From: Littorina saxatilis
Lineage: Eukaryota; Mollusca; Gastropoda; Littorinimorpha; Littorinidae
Direction: 5' to 3'
Length of the DNA stretch: 64,000 bases
Assembly (NCBI RefSeq): GCF_037325665.1
Contig: NC_090255.1
Coordinates: 20,885,154-20,949,153, forward strand
Of the stretch, positions 26,901 through 40,795 are shown one piece after another. The notes beneath the pieces are model-generated. The model was not told the origin of the DNA, searched no databases, and worked only from the letters and a program-made list of their open reading frames with translations. The position numbers and the translations under genes are program-made. Each line of letters opens with the position of its first letter. Within the stretch, counting starts at the first letter, position 1.

Positions 26901-29900
26901 CTCGCCTGGAGGCAGATTGGGAGGGTGAGGGGAGAGGCAGGAGGAATTGGGAGCAAAGTTTCCTCACACGGGGAGAGGGGGGGGGGGGGGGGGGGGGCAT
27001 TAGAAAGTGTGAGAAGCGGATCATGTCATAAAAAAGCGTTAGTCATTTTTGATTCCAGACTTTCAGTTCATCATTAAGTGCCTTCCAGATGGATATCCTC
27101 ATACTTTTCTAGGTATGTTCCGTACTTCAAATAAAAATCAAATAAAAATTTGATCAAACGAAAGTTCGTGAGAAAAATGAAAAGGGGTAAAAAAATTTGA
27201 CCACCCTCTGTACCTCAGCTCCGGCGATCCAAGAACAAATCAGTCCATTGACAGTGTTGTTTGTTGTTCATTTTACCGAAGGAAGTAGATGATTACCAGT
27301 TTCCACTCTTCCTGACATTATGGAAGCTGATCCTTATGTTGGACGCTTCACTGCCGCCACCACATTTCTTCAAGCGCAACAAGGATGGTAGTCTCACTGT
27401 GACCCTTCCAGAGGAATCTTCCGCCATTCACTATTTACATGGCTACATGTCAGAGGAGGAGAGTGACGAAGATGGTGGGTAATTTCTGTGATATCTGATA
27501 AAGATTAACCTTGGGAGATACCGAATGAAATATAGATTACCACTTGGCGGGGTAAAAACTGTCATAATCCACTCGTGAAAAAACACGAGTGTACGTGGGA
27601 GTTTCAGCCCACTAACCCAGAAGAAGAAAGAAGGATTGCCACAGGATTTCTATATTGAGGCTGTACAGTACCAAGGCATTCTTTTCCCATGTAAAGCCTT
27701 TTCCTGTGTAAAGCGATAACTTTTCTGTCTGTAAATCGAACTGGCCTAGTAGAATCAATATGGACAATTATGTAATAGATCATAAAGATCGATGTGACGT
27801 CAGAGGTCAAAAAGACCAAATGACTGCTTCATGACCTTTAGACGGTTAAGTCTTGGTTAGCGCAGCAAAATAAATCTTAAGTTACAACGATATTGGGGGG
27901 GGGGGGGGGGGGGGGGGAGGGTGATTTTGAAGAATTTTTTTCTCTGAGACGTTCATACATTGGTCATTTGATGATCATGCTACAAAACTTTGGACTTTTC
28001 CTTTAAACGCCTATTGATGCAACCCAAAATCACTCCCGTTTGACTGGCTGTGCCACCAAACACAATTCTAGTGTTTCTGGTATTTGGTTAGATTAGTAAA
28101 TTTTTGTTATTGTTTTCAAGCCAAACAATTGCATGCATATATTACCAAGTTTTATATACAAATACATGTACCATAATTAAACCACAATTGCAATTCATTT
28201 TCTTAATAAGCAGAAGAGGAAGAAGAAGAAACAGGTAAAGCAAGGCCTTCTCGCAAGCAACACAGTCTGGAATCTGACTCCAGGCGAAAGGTGACCTATG
28301 AGTTGTTTGTGGAGGAAATCTGGCCACATCTGAAAAAGGGTGAAACAGTAAGGACTATTACTTCTCATATTATTTGTATTTATTTATTTACTAGCAGTTA
28401 AGCCCGGCTTCGCCCGGGAGTAAGCGGAGCCCTGTAGCAATTTAAGACGCTCGCTATCCCATTATCATTAGCTTTACCTCCTTTGTTTGGATACAAAAAA
28501 AGAGTTATCTCCCTTACCTTCTAGAAATGTCCGGAACTGTCCAGTTAATTTTTCTTTCTTCATTTTCTCTCCTCATAGGAGCAATAGAGCGTTTCTAATA
28601 TCACTGGCATTATGTGCTTGCTATAGGTGAACAGTAGACATTAAACTGGTCTTGCACTATATAGGCTGTAATCAATAAAGGGGAGGTCCCTACTCTGAGA
28701 AAGGAAACAATGAATCAAGAAACTAAAACCCAGGTGCTCATCTGCGGCACCTAGGGAGTGTACGTGCACACTATCTTGTTCCTGCCTCTTGCCATCTCAG
28801 AGGTATGGCGACCACAGACACACACACACACACACACACTTACATCCATTTATGGGGAGGCGGAGGAGGATTGGAGGGCTGGCAGCGCAGCGGCAGCGGC
28901 GGTGGTGGTCAGGTGCACATCTTCACAGTCACAGGAGTGCACATGCACGACATCGTCTTCCTGTCCCCTCCCTTCTCGGAGCTTTGGCGATCACAGACAG
29001 ACACACACACACACAGACAGACAGACACTCTCTTTTATTTATATGTATAAATTTATTTATTTATTTTTTTTAATTAATTAATTAATTTATTTAATTATCT
29101 ATTTATTTATTAATTTATTTATTTACTTATTTATATTTGAACTGTTAAGCACAAGGAGCTGCTGTCAGGATTTGTGCTTAAAAAAATTAATGAAACGGGT
29201 ACCTGACCCAAATCAGTGAAAATTGTAACAACACTGATTGCCATCCGATCTCTACGACTACAACTGATTGTGTGAAAAGCATTCACGGACGGTGAGATGC
29301 TAGTAGGTACACAGAATAATAAGACGAAAAACAGATTAAAAAATCTTAAGTTCAGCTGAACTCTTGCCATCTTGGGATCAAGGGGATACTGCTCAACTGA
29401 CCTTAGCTCTTCTTTGTAATTGTCTCTTTATTGTTTATAATCCTGTCAACTTCAACAGGGCTCCCCTGTGCGTTAATTCTTGTGTTCTATGCACACTAGA
29501 AGCTGATAAAATGTACTCGAACATGTTGAAAGGGGGTCATGCAACGTACACAACCCGAAAAGAGCGCGGTCCCAGGACACACCAAATTTGCGTTATCATG
29601 CGTACGTTGTTTTTTTGTTTTTCGATTATGGACAATAAGCATTTAACCTTTTTCGGATTTTTTTGGCTTGAGTGTGAGGCGAAAAGAGTCACACTAAAGG
29701 CAAATTTTTCTAAGCGGCATGACCTCTTTCCATAAATATGATTTACAACAGAGGGAAAGTTGACCCAATCACTTGATGTTTAGGCTGGCTACCACCCCAG
29801 CCTGGTATGGATGGAGATCACGTCCTTCATCAAGGGATCATTGGAAGCAGTGAACTCTCCAAACGGTTACCTGGACTACAAGAGTTACGAGGAAGTGGGA

Positions 29901-32900
29901 CGCAAACAGGCTCCAAATTTTGTGGGAGACCGACAAAAGGTGAGAGAAACATGACACATAAACTCTCCAGGATATGGCGTTTTACATATATGGAGGATGA
30001 GTGAAGTTCCAAGAGGAGGTTGACGTCATGACTTTATATTACATAGAGAGGGATAGACGAGGTGTTCAGTTAGTCAGTTACCTTAGTGTGTATTAGTTCA
30101 ACGGCGATTTAGCATGCAACTTCATTAATTAACATTCTCCCTACATTATCTTTTCCGATTGAGACTACTGGGGGTGGCATGCTCACGAATGTCCCAGAAT
30201 GAGTGAAATCTCAGACAAAAGTCACTTTCATCCAGTCCCATCCAGCGGTTGGCTCTCGTCAGGTTGGGCACTTTCTCGTGCACACACCCCCCCTCCCCCC
30301 CCCCCTGTGAGGACAAGCTCCCCTTTCCTCCTGCCTCTCCCCTACGGCCCCTCCCCACCTGCCTCCAGGTGAGGTTTTAACACAGAGAGCTATCAGACAT
30401 GTAACATTATCGATCTGTTTTTCTTTCCACAGATTTATACTCTGTTCGAAAGCTACAGAAAGTACATTCATCAGAAATGGATGTACGATGAAGCAGATCT
30501 TCTGTTCCACATCTTCAGACGTCTGAGAAAGATCTCCCTGGGACACTCTCAGCCAAAGAACCCAGAGGAATCAGAACAGCTGGGCCCAGAATGGGTCATA
30601 CATGAGGTACAGACATGCATATGTTGGGTCATATACGAGGAGCCAACATCCATACTTTTGTTCAAACATGAGGTGCAGTCAGTTGAACCTGCATGTCTAT
30701 AACAACCACCCAGGGGACCGACGAAAAGACCGGCACGGTTGGCCTAGTGGTAAGGCGTCCGCCCCGTGATCGGGAGGTCGTGGGTTCGAACCCCGGCCGG
30801 GTCATACCAAAGACTTTAATATTGGCAATCTAGTGGCTGCTCCGCCTGGCGTCTGGCATTATGGGGTTAGTGCTAGGACTGGTTGGTCCGGTGTCAAAAT
30901 AATGTGACTGGGTGAGACACGAAGCCTGTGCTGCGACTTCTGTCTTGTGTGTGGCGCACGTTAAATGTCAAAGCAGCACCGCCCTGACTATGGCCCTTCG
31001 TGGTCGACTCCCTGGGCGTTAAGCAAACAAACAAAGAAACAAACAAACCGACGAAAAGTTTTCGTTATACATAATAGACACATGGTTGCAATGGAAAGGT
31101 GAATTATATAGAAAAAAATGTCTGGGATCCTTTTCAGTAGTCGTTGTTAGCAGGTGGTTGCTTTTGGGAGATGGGCGCAAGGGCAGGGTTGACTAGAATG
31201 CTTTTGGGAATGTTTCAGTTTTTGAGGGCTTTGCCATCTTTCGTGCACTTTCGATCTCTTCATTGCTCAAATGGGCATGGCAGAGCAGGAACTTAGCAGA
31301 TGGGCTCTAACGCACACTGTGTGAGCTCTTTATGTCGAGGCAACACATATTGATTTGATAGGCATAGAGTTAAGCATTTTTTCATTCTGTCCCAGATATA
31401 TGTGGATGAAACTCAGGATTTCACTCAGGCAGAACTGTTCCTTTTGATGTGCTTGACTGACCAGCCCAACCGAATGTTCCTGACAGGGGACACTGCTCAG
31501 AGCATCATGCGTGGTGTTGCATTCCGCTTCACTGATCTCAAAACTCTCTTCTACCGTGCAAAAGACATGAGCGTTCTTTCAGGACATTCACAGCTGCAAG
31601 TGAGTGTGTAATTAAAGAGACAAACTAGTAAATCAGTCCTCGAAGATTATTTTAATGCCTGTTCTTAGTTGGACGAAGTCGACTTCGGGTTGTTCACTTC
31701 GAGAAGCTTCCGGAACGAGAATTCGTCCAAGGGAATGCACTCTGCTCTTTCGAGTGTGATTTCCACGCCCATCTTGAATCAAAAAGCATTCTTCTGTCAA
31801 AAAGAACAACTTCGTCGCAGAGCTACGGCGCAGCTCCGTATGTCACAACTTGAGCAACGAAATAGGGTACAACGTACTTCGCCGTAGCTGCGGGGTTTCG
31901 GTATAAAGACTTCGCGAAGCTTCGCCAAGTCGACTTCTTGCTCCATAAAGGACGGGCTTAACAGCGGGTGTGTGTGCCGGTGGAGGGGGCAGGCTGTGGG
32001 GAAAGGGGATGGGGTCTGGTGGAAGGGAGCCTGCTTCAGCTAAATCAACAGACTGTAAGGATTCCACTGTACCTAAACACTGTACCTAAACACTGTACCT
32101 AAACACGCATCGACCAGGGAAGTCATGCAGACTCTTGTTGCTGAAAGTTTTTGCTGTGAAGAAGCAACCCGAATTCCCAAGCACGAGGAAGGTATAGAGT
32201 GAAATGAATTGAAATATCCCCTTGTTACAGGTACCCAAACATGTCTATAAGCTGACGCAAAACTACAGGTCTCATGACGGAATCTTGCGCTTGGCGTCAG
32301 GAATTTTGGACCTGCTGTACAACTTCTTCCCTGAATCTTTTGACAAACTGGCACGTGACAAAGGTCTGTTTGGAGGCCCCAAGCCAGTGCTGATCGAGTC
32401 GGCAAGTCCTGCTGACCTGGTTACTTTCTTGGCTGGGAATGAGCGTGAGACATCACACATTGAGTTTGGAGCACACCAGGTGAGGGCGTTAATGTAGTAA
32501 AAACCATGATTAGGTTAGAGGACACATGACTCTGATGGTACAGTGATACATGCGACAAAAGGACACCCTTAACCTTGTGACTGGCCCAAAACCGCCCCTT
32601 TAGTACAAAGAGCTGGCGATGACAGGTATGTTTTGGTCACAGAAATAGCCAAAGGGACAATTATAAAACATCCTTTTTTGAGGTTTTCTTTCATCGGAGG
32701 GACTTAGCAGAAATATATCTGGTGGACACAAGAAAATAAACAAAGACACAAAGAAAAAGATGGTGGTGCGTAAACGTTGCCCAGATATCGTCAGGCTGCC
32801 ACATTTATAGTGACATCGTATTGAGTGTTGATGACATTGAATCAAACTCCTAGTTTACGTGACTGAATAATTATATAGGTTACAAAACTGAAGTGTTTTA

Positions 32901-34186
32901 CTATTAGGGGTTCACTCTACAACCTCTACTATGAAAGCTGAATGATTTGTGCAGAGCAAAGGGACTTGTTTTATTTGACATGCCGAATAATTTGTGCACA
33001 GCAAAGGGACGTGTTTTATTTGACATGCCGAATGATATGTGCACAGCAAAGGGACGTGTTTTATTTGACATGCCGAATGATATGTGCACAGCAAAGGGAC
33101 GTGTTTTATTTGACATGCCGAATGATATGTGCACAGCAAAGGGACGTGTTTTATTTGACATGCTGAATGATTTGTGCACAGCAAAGGGACGTGTTTTATT
33201 TGACATGCCGAATAATTTGTGCACAGCAAAGGGACGTGTTTTATTTGACATGCCGAATAATTTGTGCAAGGTAAGGGGACTTGTTTTATTTGACATGCCG
33301 AATGATATGTGCACAGCAAAGGGACGTGTTTTATTTGACATGCCGAATGATATGTGCACAGCAAAGGGACGTGTTTTATTTGACATGCCGAATGATATGT
33401 GCACAGCAAAGGGACGTGTTTTATTTGACATGCCGAATGATATGTGCACAGCAAAGGGACGTGTTTTATTTGACATGCTGAATGATTTGTGAAGAGCAAA
33501 GGGACGTGTTTTATTTGAAATGCTTTCAGTGTTTTTGCTGTTACTCTGAATTGTTGAATATGCAGGTAATTCTGGTGGTGAGTGATGATGCTCGAAAAGC
33601 CTTGCCGGAAGAAATGTCAAGAGCACTCCGCCTCACAATTTATGAAGCAAAAGGTCTGGAGTTCGATGACGTTCTACTCTACAACTTTTTCAAGGATTCA
33701 CAGGTTTGTCAAGTCCGTTTGTATGGCCATGTTGGGTTTGATGCGTGCATGCCTGGTTTTCTCCTGTAGATGGGTGTCGGCACAGGAGGTCTGCCCGCTG
33801 TCCTCAGCCAACATGCTCCGTCTTCATGGCAGCTCAAATTTTTTATTGAGGTTCTCTCCTCTAGATCCGCCGTGTTTCGCCTAGGGGCTTGCGCTGCCTA
33901 GTTGATAGGGTCACCTCGTAGAGGATGTGGTCATAGACCACGCACGGTCGGTCTTGGGATAGGGAAACGTTATGCTAGTCCGGAGGGATTACGCCACAAT
34001 GGCCACCTCGCGAAGACCCAGGGTCCTAGACTAGGGAGGTCCAAGGGGGAGCACCGGGAGGGCTACCCCTCTACCCGCACCTCCAACACAATCCCTTCCC
34101 CTGGTAGCTTCATCCCCAAGGAGGAAGCAGAGCTACCTGCAACACCCCGTTTGTCAAGTGAATCATAGCATTAGACAAACACAGCA

Positions 34187-34239
<53 letters not shown>

Positions 34240-37200
34240 GCCTCCCCCCCCCCCCCCGGTCAGAATACTTGTCCCTAAATTTGCTTTTCTTGCTCTGATA
34301 AATTACTGATTACTATTCTTTAAGCATACTTCTGGTTAGATGTGAATGAGTGTTTACTTTTTTCTTCTCTTTTTTTTCTTCTTCTAAATTTGTAAGATAT
34401 TTTGTGTTAAACTGACTGACTGTTTGTGCACATTGTGTAAGAACTTGACTGTCCGCCATGTTCGTATTTCTGATTGCAAGGTTGTGTTGAAGACACCACC
34501 ATACGCCGAAGGCTTGTAGTTGTTTTCACTTCATGACAATGTAAATTTCATGAACATGTAAAACACGAATAAAACATTGCTTAAACCAATTGAATCACAA
34601 CTAGCATTCTGCTTTCTTGTAACCATTTTTGACTCACCTGAATAGCTAGTACTAAACTTTCCTTTTACAGTTTTTGACTCACCTGAGTAGCTAGTTCTAA
34701 ACTTTGCTGTAGGAATTGGCAGTGTCTAAATTCTCTACACGTTACACATAACAAAACCGTAACGTCGAGGTTTTCTCAGCTGTACTTGAAGCTACATCTT
34801 TGCATTGGTTGGTTATGTTTTTTTAACCGATGCGGCTATGCGGGTCTGATTCAGACACTGCTACAGATACAAAAGAAATTCAAAGTTCGGAACCCATACT
34901 TTCAGTGTCCAGTGATTATAATTTTCATGTACAATGTTGTACTGTTCCTTTTCTGCAGGCAAAGAAAGAGTGGCAAATAGTGTTGTCATACATAGATAAG
35001 CTGTGCAGCGCAGCCGCTGAGAATAAGGATGAGGAAACATCTTCTTCAGCGGGCGGCCTGGTCTGTACTCATGAAGGTACTAGTCTGTGTCTTCTTGCAT
35101 AATCGTTTTTCCTCAATCAGTTTGCATCAGATTTATAAGTCTGATGAGAATTTGTTTCAGGAGCTAAGAATTTTTTTTATTGATATGTTGTACATGTAGT
35201 TTTGCTTCGGTTAATTTAGCGCATATTCAGCATTTTCGAGATGATTTGACAGCACACTGTTGATATAATTCCTTACATGCAGTGAGTTCATGTCAAATTG
35301 TTTTTCATTCTTGCTTTTTCACACATGGAACAGTCAATGTCATCCATGATCTCTTTGGTCACAAGTGTAGGCCATCCTCTGCCGTTTGCTCAGGTTGTCC
35401 CAGAAGTACACTCCACTAATCTTTTTCTGGACATGCCTGTCTCAAGACATAACGGGGTTTTTTTTTTTTTTTTTTTTTTTCGACCTCAGTTGCATGCAAG
35501 GCTGCTTCAACCCATCTTTTTTGCCTCTTTCGTCTTTTTTTTTTTTTTTCTTTCTTTCTTTTTGGGCGGTGAGCATATCCTTCTTCATTGGTGTTTTTTT
35601 TTTTAATGAAATTTTAATTTTGTTTTCTTTTACATTACAGGTTACATTTCCATTAGATTACTTTTTAATTCAACAACAATTTAACTAATGTCTGCGTGTA
35701 TGTGCGTGTGTGTGTGTGTGTGTGTGTGCGTGTGTGTGTGTGTGTGTGTTGTTGTTGTTGTTCCCATAATTCTGTTATATAATACATTTTCAGCGGGACA
35801 ATACATAACAGGTTAATTAATCCAACGCTCGATAGACAAAGGCGAGAATTTACAAATTACCAATTACAGTACTAGTTTTCAGCACAGCATCATACAGCGC
35901 ATATATAAATAACTTTACATTAAAATATAACAGCACAATACTACTAGTTATCTATATTCTTATACACAGTTCAATTTTACTAGAAATTTCGAACTCGAGC
36001 TTGGTTCTGAAATAAGATCTTCATGTTAGTTTTTGGATTTCCGTACTTAAACTGGCTTATGCACATTTTCGATATCAATATAAGGTGATTAATTATGAAG
36101 GTTTTCTCTCTGGGGATGTCACGTGTGAAATACCCAAAAAGAGCCTAATGTTTGTTGATTGCTGTTGTGTTATCTGTTTTTAAACTTACAAGATTCCGTC
36201 ATGCATTAGTTATATGAGGTGAACTTCCAAATGATTTCTGGACAGACTGCATGCTTAAACAAAACCCAAACGTTTGATTGACCAAACGAGTCATGCAATA
36301 GAACTTTGATAATTATATTAATTTTCACAATGGACGATCAGGATACACAACATATTTTTTAAATGTACTGTATTTTTGATGTGCTGAAGATGAACTGAGA
36401 CGAAGGCCAACTGCTTCACGGGACTTTGATGAAAAGAAATACAAGATACTCAACTCTGAGCTGAAACACTTGTACACAGCCGTGACTCGTGCAAGGGCCA
36501 ACGTTTACATCTTTGACGAGGATGAAGAGAAACGCAGACCGATGTTTGAATATTTCAAACGGCTACAACTTGCTGAATCAAAGGACACTTTATATTGTTC
36601 AGGTTTGAAACCAGGCGTGCTGTGCAAGATAAAGTGCCTGACTGAGTGGGATTCAATCGGTCGGATTGGTTGAAATCTGGCACAAATCTCAATATTCAAT
36701 TTATCCAACACGGCGCTATAGTTCCCTCCTAGTAGGTCACTTTCTCGTGCACACCACCCGAGATACGCACGTATACTTGCACTGAAGGGTAAACTGCTAC
36801 AGTCATAACTGTAAAAAATGCTCGAGTCAGAAAAAAATGATTTTAAATAGACACTGAGAAGAGACATTGTGTTCTCGGCAAGCTCATGTTAACATCTGCA
36901 ACTATTTCATGACTTCTAGGAGTGGTGGACCGTGGGGGTTGGGGATGGTCGGATGTGACTTCGTTGTGACCGACTATTATTGATTTGCAGGGATTTGATT
37001 TTGTTGTTGAATATTGCAAAGGGAGGTAACATATAATGTTAGATTAATGGATCGAAACAAGCCTGATGATGCTGTTAAACTCCAGAAACGATGTCCTATG
37101 ACACTATAAATTATGGTTTTGTATGATGACGTAATATACACAAAGAAAGAGCATAAACAGATGTTTAGCTTAAAACGTTTGTTTGTGAAGGTGGGGGCGC

Positions 37201-37790
37201 ACAGGACAGTTTTGCCAAAAAGTCCAGCCCAAAGGCATGGGAAAAACGAGGGACCGAGTTCATGAACCGCAAGCTGTACGACATAGCAGCTGACTGCTAC
37301 AGCAATGCTGGCAATGAACTCCTGCGCAACATTGCCATTGCTCACTCCAGGCTGAATACTGCACTCATGCAACCTCAATCACGGATCCTGGATGATGCAA
37401 CAAAAACTGCGTATCTAAAGGCAGCCATCTTGTTTCTGGAATGCCAGGCAGAATCCCAGAAGAAGAAACAGACATCAGAGCAGCGGTTTTACCTGGCCAC
37501 TGAGGGTGCTTGCAGATGCCTTGACAAAGCAGGCAAACATGGTCATGCTGCCGAGGTTTTTGAGAAGAACAGAAAGGTATTTTTATAATTTTAACGTTTA
37601 AGCCAGCTGGTTTCACAGATGCTTCCTGAAGAATACAAAAACATAGATGGTTTTGATGGTTACCTCAAAAGCTTTTACAATAACTTGTAGATGAATCCAA
37701 AACAATGAGTTAGGCGTGGTGTTAGTTTTTACCCAACAGGGGATAGCTGAACTTCTCTGAATTCTTCGAGGAGTCATCCATATCAGACAT

Positions 37791-37866
<76 letters not shown>

Positions 37867-40736
37867 TGTAGTGGGGGTAAGAAACCCCGCTTTTCCATTG
37901 GGACTAACCTTCAAGAACTAAACTAAGCAGCTAAACTAAACTTTTGGAACGTTGGCAGTCTCTTTGTTTTTGGATTTAAACTAAGCAGCGTCCTCAAAAT
38001 GGGAAAAAGAATAACAAACCATGACAAAATACCTCATATGTACTGTACCATTTTTTGTTAACATTTCTTCAATTTGAATGAGGTCAATGAAACGAAAGCG
38101 ACATTACCAGAACTGTGTTTGCTGATTGCACCATGGTGTTAGTACAAATGCATGCAGTTTCAGTTACTTCATTCGCACTTTCTGTACCAATGGAAACATT
38201 AGTTCCTGCTTGGAATGTAAGTCAAACAACTTACCTAGCTACAAGATCATTCCATGAAAATGAAAAGTTAGAAGCAGTTGCCTAAATTCATGAAGTATTG
38301 AACTGATAATTTTTTTGGCATAATCTACGTTCATATATTTGTTTTGCTTACAAAGCTCCGGGAAGCCGCCATCCAGTATGAGAAGGCCGAAAGATGGGAG
38401 CAGGCGAGCATGTGCCATGAACAGATGCTTGACTACCATCGTGCACTGACATGCCTTGTTAGAGGCAAACTGTTTGACAAGGCTCTGGATTGCCTGCAAC
38501 GTTTTGGCATTGAAGAACAGGTGAGAGCAGAGGTTTTTTTTAATCTTCTTAATAAAAAAAAAACCAAGTTCAGCCAGTCATACAAGTGTGAGGTTCGGGC
38601 AGTAGGATATATGCCTGTGGGCTTTCATGTGTTGAGCAGAAATAATCGAGTTGTATCAAAATAATGTTGATCCTTGTCAAATTTCCAAGGTGGGTACAAA
38701 ACGAAGGAATATTGTCATTTTATTAAACTTGTTGGGAGCTAGTGCTTTTAAACTTTTCGAGGGTTAATGGGAGTCTAGCTGACCCTCTGCAAATGTCAAG
38801 GTCAGTGTGAAAGAATGCAAATGCGTTTGTACGCTATCATACAGGAACAAACACAACTCCAAATGTAGGTTCCCTCCACTGTATTATACAGTTACAATAA
38901 ACATACACACAAATACACACAATCATGAACATAAATGTTAGGTATTCAAAAATTGGGTACTCACAGGTTTGGATGCAAAAACAACTCGAGATTACAATCC
39001 CGTGCACAATTTTACTAACAAAACCCTCTACCCTTCACTTATGTAGAGAAATACACAAACAGTCCGTGAACTCACAGGCACACGATATCTACTTTACTGG
39101 TATCGAATCACGGCTCGTGTGTAGTCAGAAAAAACAGTTACAGTTCATATTCCGGCAGACTCAAATCACCGTCTGCTCTGCCTACTAAACACTCATTATA
39201 TCTTATGTACTTAAGATCTTATAGACATATTTTAACTCTGTTCATACACAGAATTACACAGCGTCTATGGCCGTTCACTAGGAAATGTATCTGAATACTA
39301 ATTCCTTCCACTGGCGACCTCGGTCTACTCAGTTCCTTTCGTCATGTGACCTCTATGGTCCAACTATACGGACAACCATAACCTTGCAATAACTTCTCGA
39401 AATCCCGTCGAATTTCAGCTATGCTGGTCTAGAGTTATGATACTTCGGCGGCTTCTCAGATCCTTCACACTTGTCATCTGGCCGCTATCTCCCTCTCAGA
39501 CCGGTTATACGACGCACTGCACAACATAAATAGCGGACATAGTGTCTCTATATCTGTCTGCTATGTTTACAGTTTACAGTGTAAGGCGATTCAACTTGTG
39601 CGATAAACACTGCAGCGATATTCGAATGCTTATTCCATTTACCTGTTAAGTGCTTTACTGTCGCATCTATCCGGGCTTCCTTCCTCCCGGCCGATTACTT
39701 GGACAACCCCGCAATGTCCAAGGACAGTGGTAATGTGTAACAATACCCTAGTTGCGATTTACAACGTCAACTATCCCCGGTCAGTGAGTTTCGTTCACAG
39801 TACGTGCAAGACACTTTGCTATGTCACACTATATCTCTGGTTAGCGCTCTAAAAGCGTGGAGGATATCACTGTCAAACTTTGCCTGTTACAGTGTTATTG
39901 GTGATTTCCTTCACAGTCACAGCAGGGTCGAGATTGAGTAAAACAAAAACAAGTCGCGTAAGGCGAAAATACAACATTTAGTCAAGCTGTCGAACTCACA
40001 GAATGAAACTGAACGCACTGCAATTTTTCAGCAAGACCGTATACTCGTAGCATCGTCAGTCCACCGCTCGTGGCAAAGGCAGTGAAATTGACAAGAAGAG
40101 CGGGGTAGTACTGTAGTTGCGCTGAGAAGGATAGCGCACGCTTTTCTGTACCTCTCTTAGTTTTAACTTTGTGAGCGTGTTTTTAATCCAAACATATCAT
40201 ATCTATATGTTTTTGGAATCAGGAACCGACAAGAAATAAGATGAAAGTGTTTTTAAATTGATTTGGAAAATTTAATTTTGATCATAATTTTTATATTTTT
40301 AATTTTCAGAGCTTGTTTTTAATCCAAATATAACATATTTATATGTTTATGGAATCAGGAAATGATGAAGAATAAGATGAACGTAAATTTGGATCGTTTT
40401 ATAAAATGTTTTATTTTTTTACAATTTTCAGATTTGTAATGACCAAAGTCATTGATTAATTCTTAAGCCACCAAGCTGAAATGCAATACCGAAGTCCGGC
40501 CTTCGTCGAAGATTGCTTGGCCAAAATTTCAATCAATTTGATTGAAAAATGAGGGTGCCACCTCAACTTTTACAAAAGCCGGATATGACGTCATCAAAGA
40601 CATTTATCGAAAAAATGAAAAACACGTCCGGGGATATCATTCCCAGGAACTCTCATGTAAAATTTCATAAAGATCGGTCTAGTAGTTTAGTCTGAATCGC
40701 TCTACACACACACACACACACACGCACAGACAGACA

Positions 40737-40795
<59 letters not shown>

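Noticed and set aside
32904-33626. Minus-strand frame of 240 codons with a repeated SNKTRPFAVHISFGM-type unit, and plus-strand twins
   Set aside because: Product of the 45-base minisatellite: a period divisible by three keeps all frames open. No start, splice or codon-bias support.
38700-39940. Solo LTR suggested by tgtaacaat and ctgttacagtg phrases
   Set aside because: No matching duplication, defined ends or internal pattern; left as unexplained sequence.
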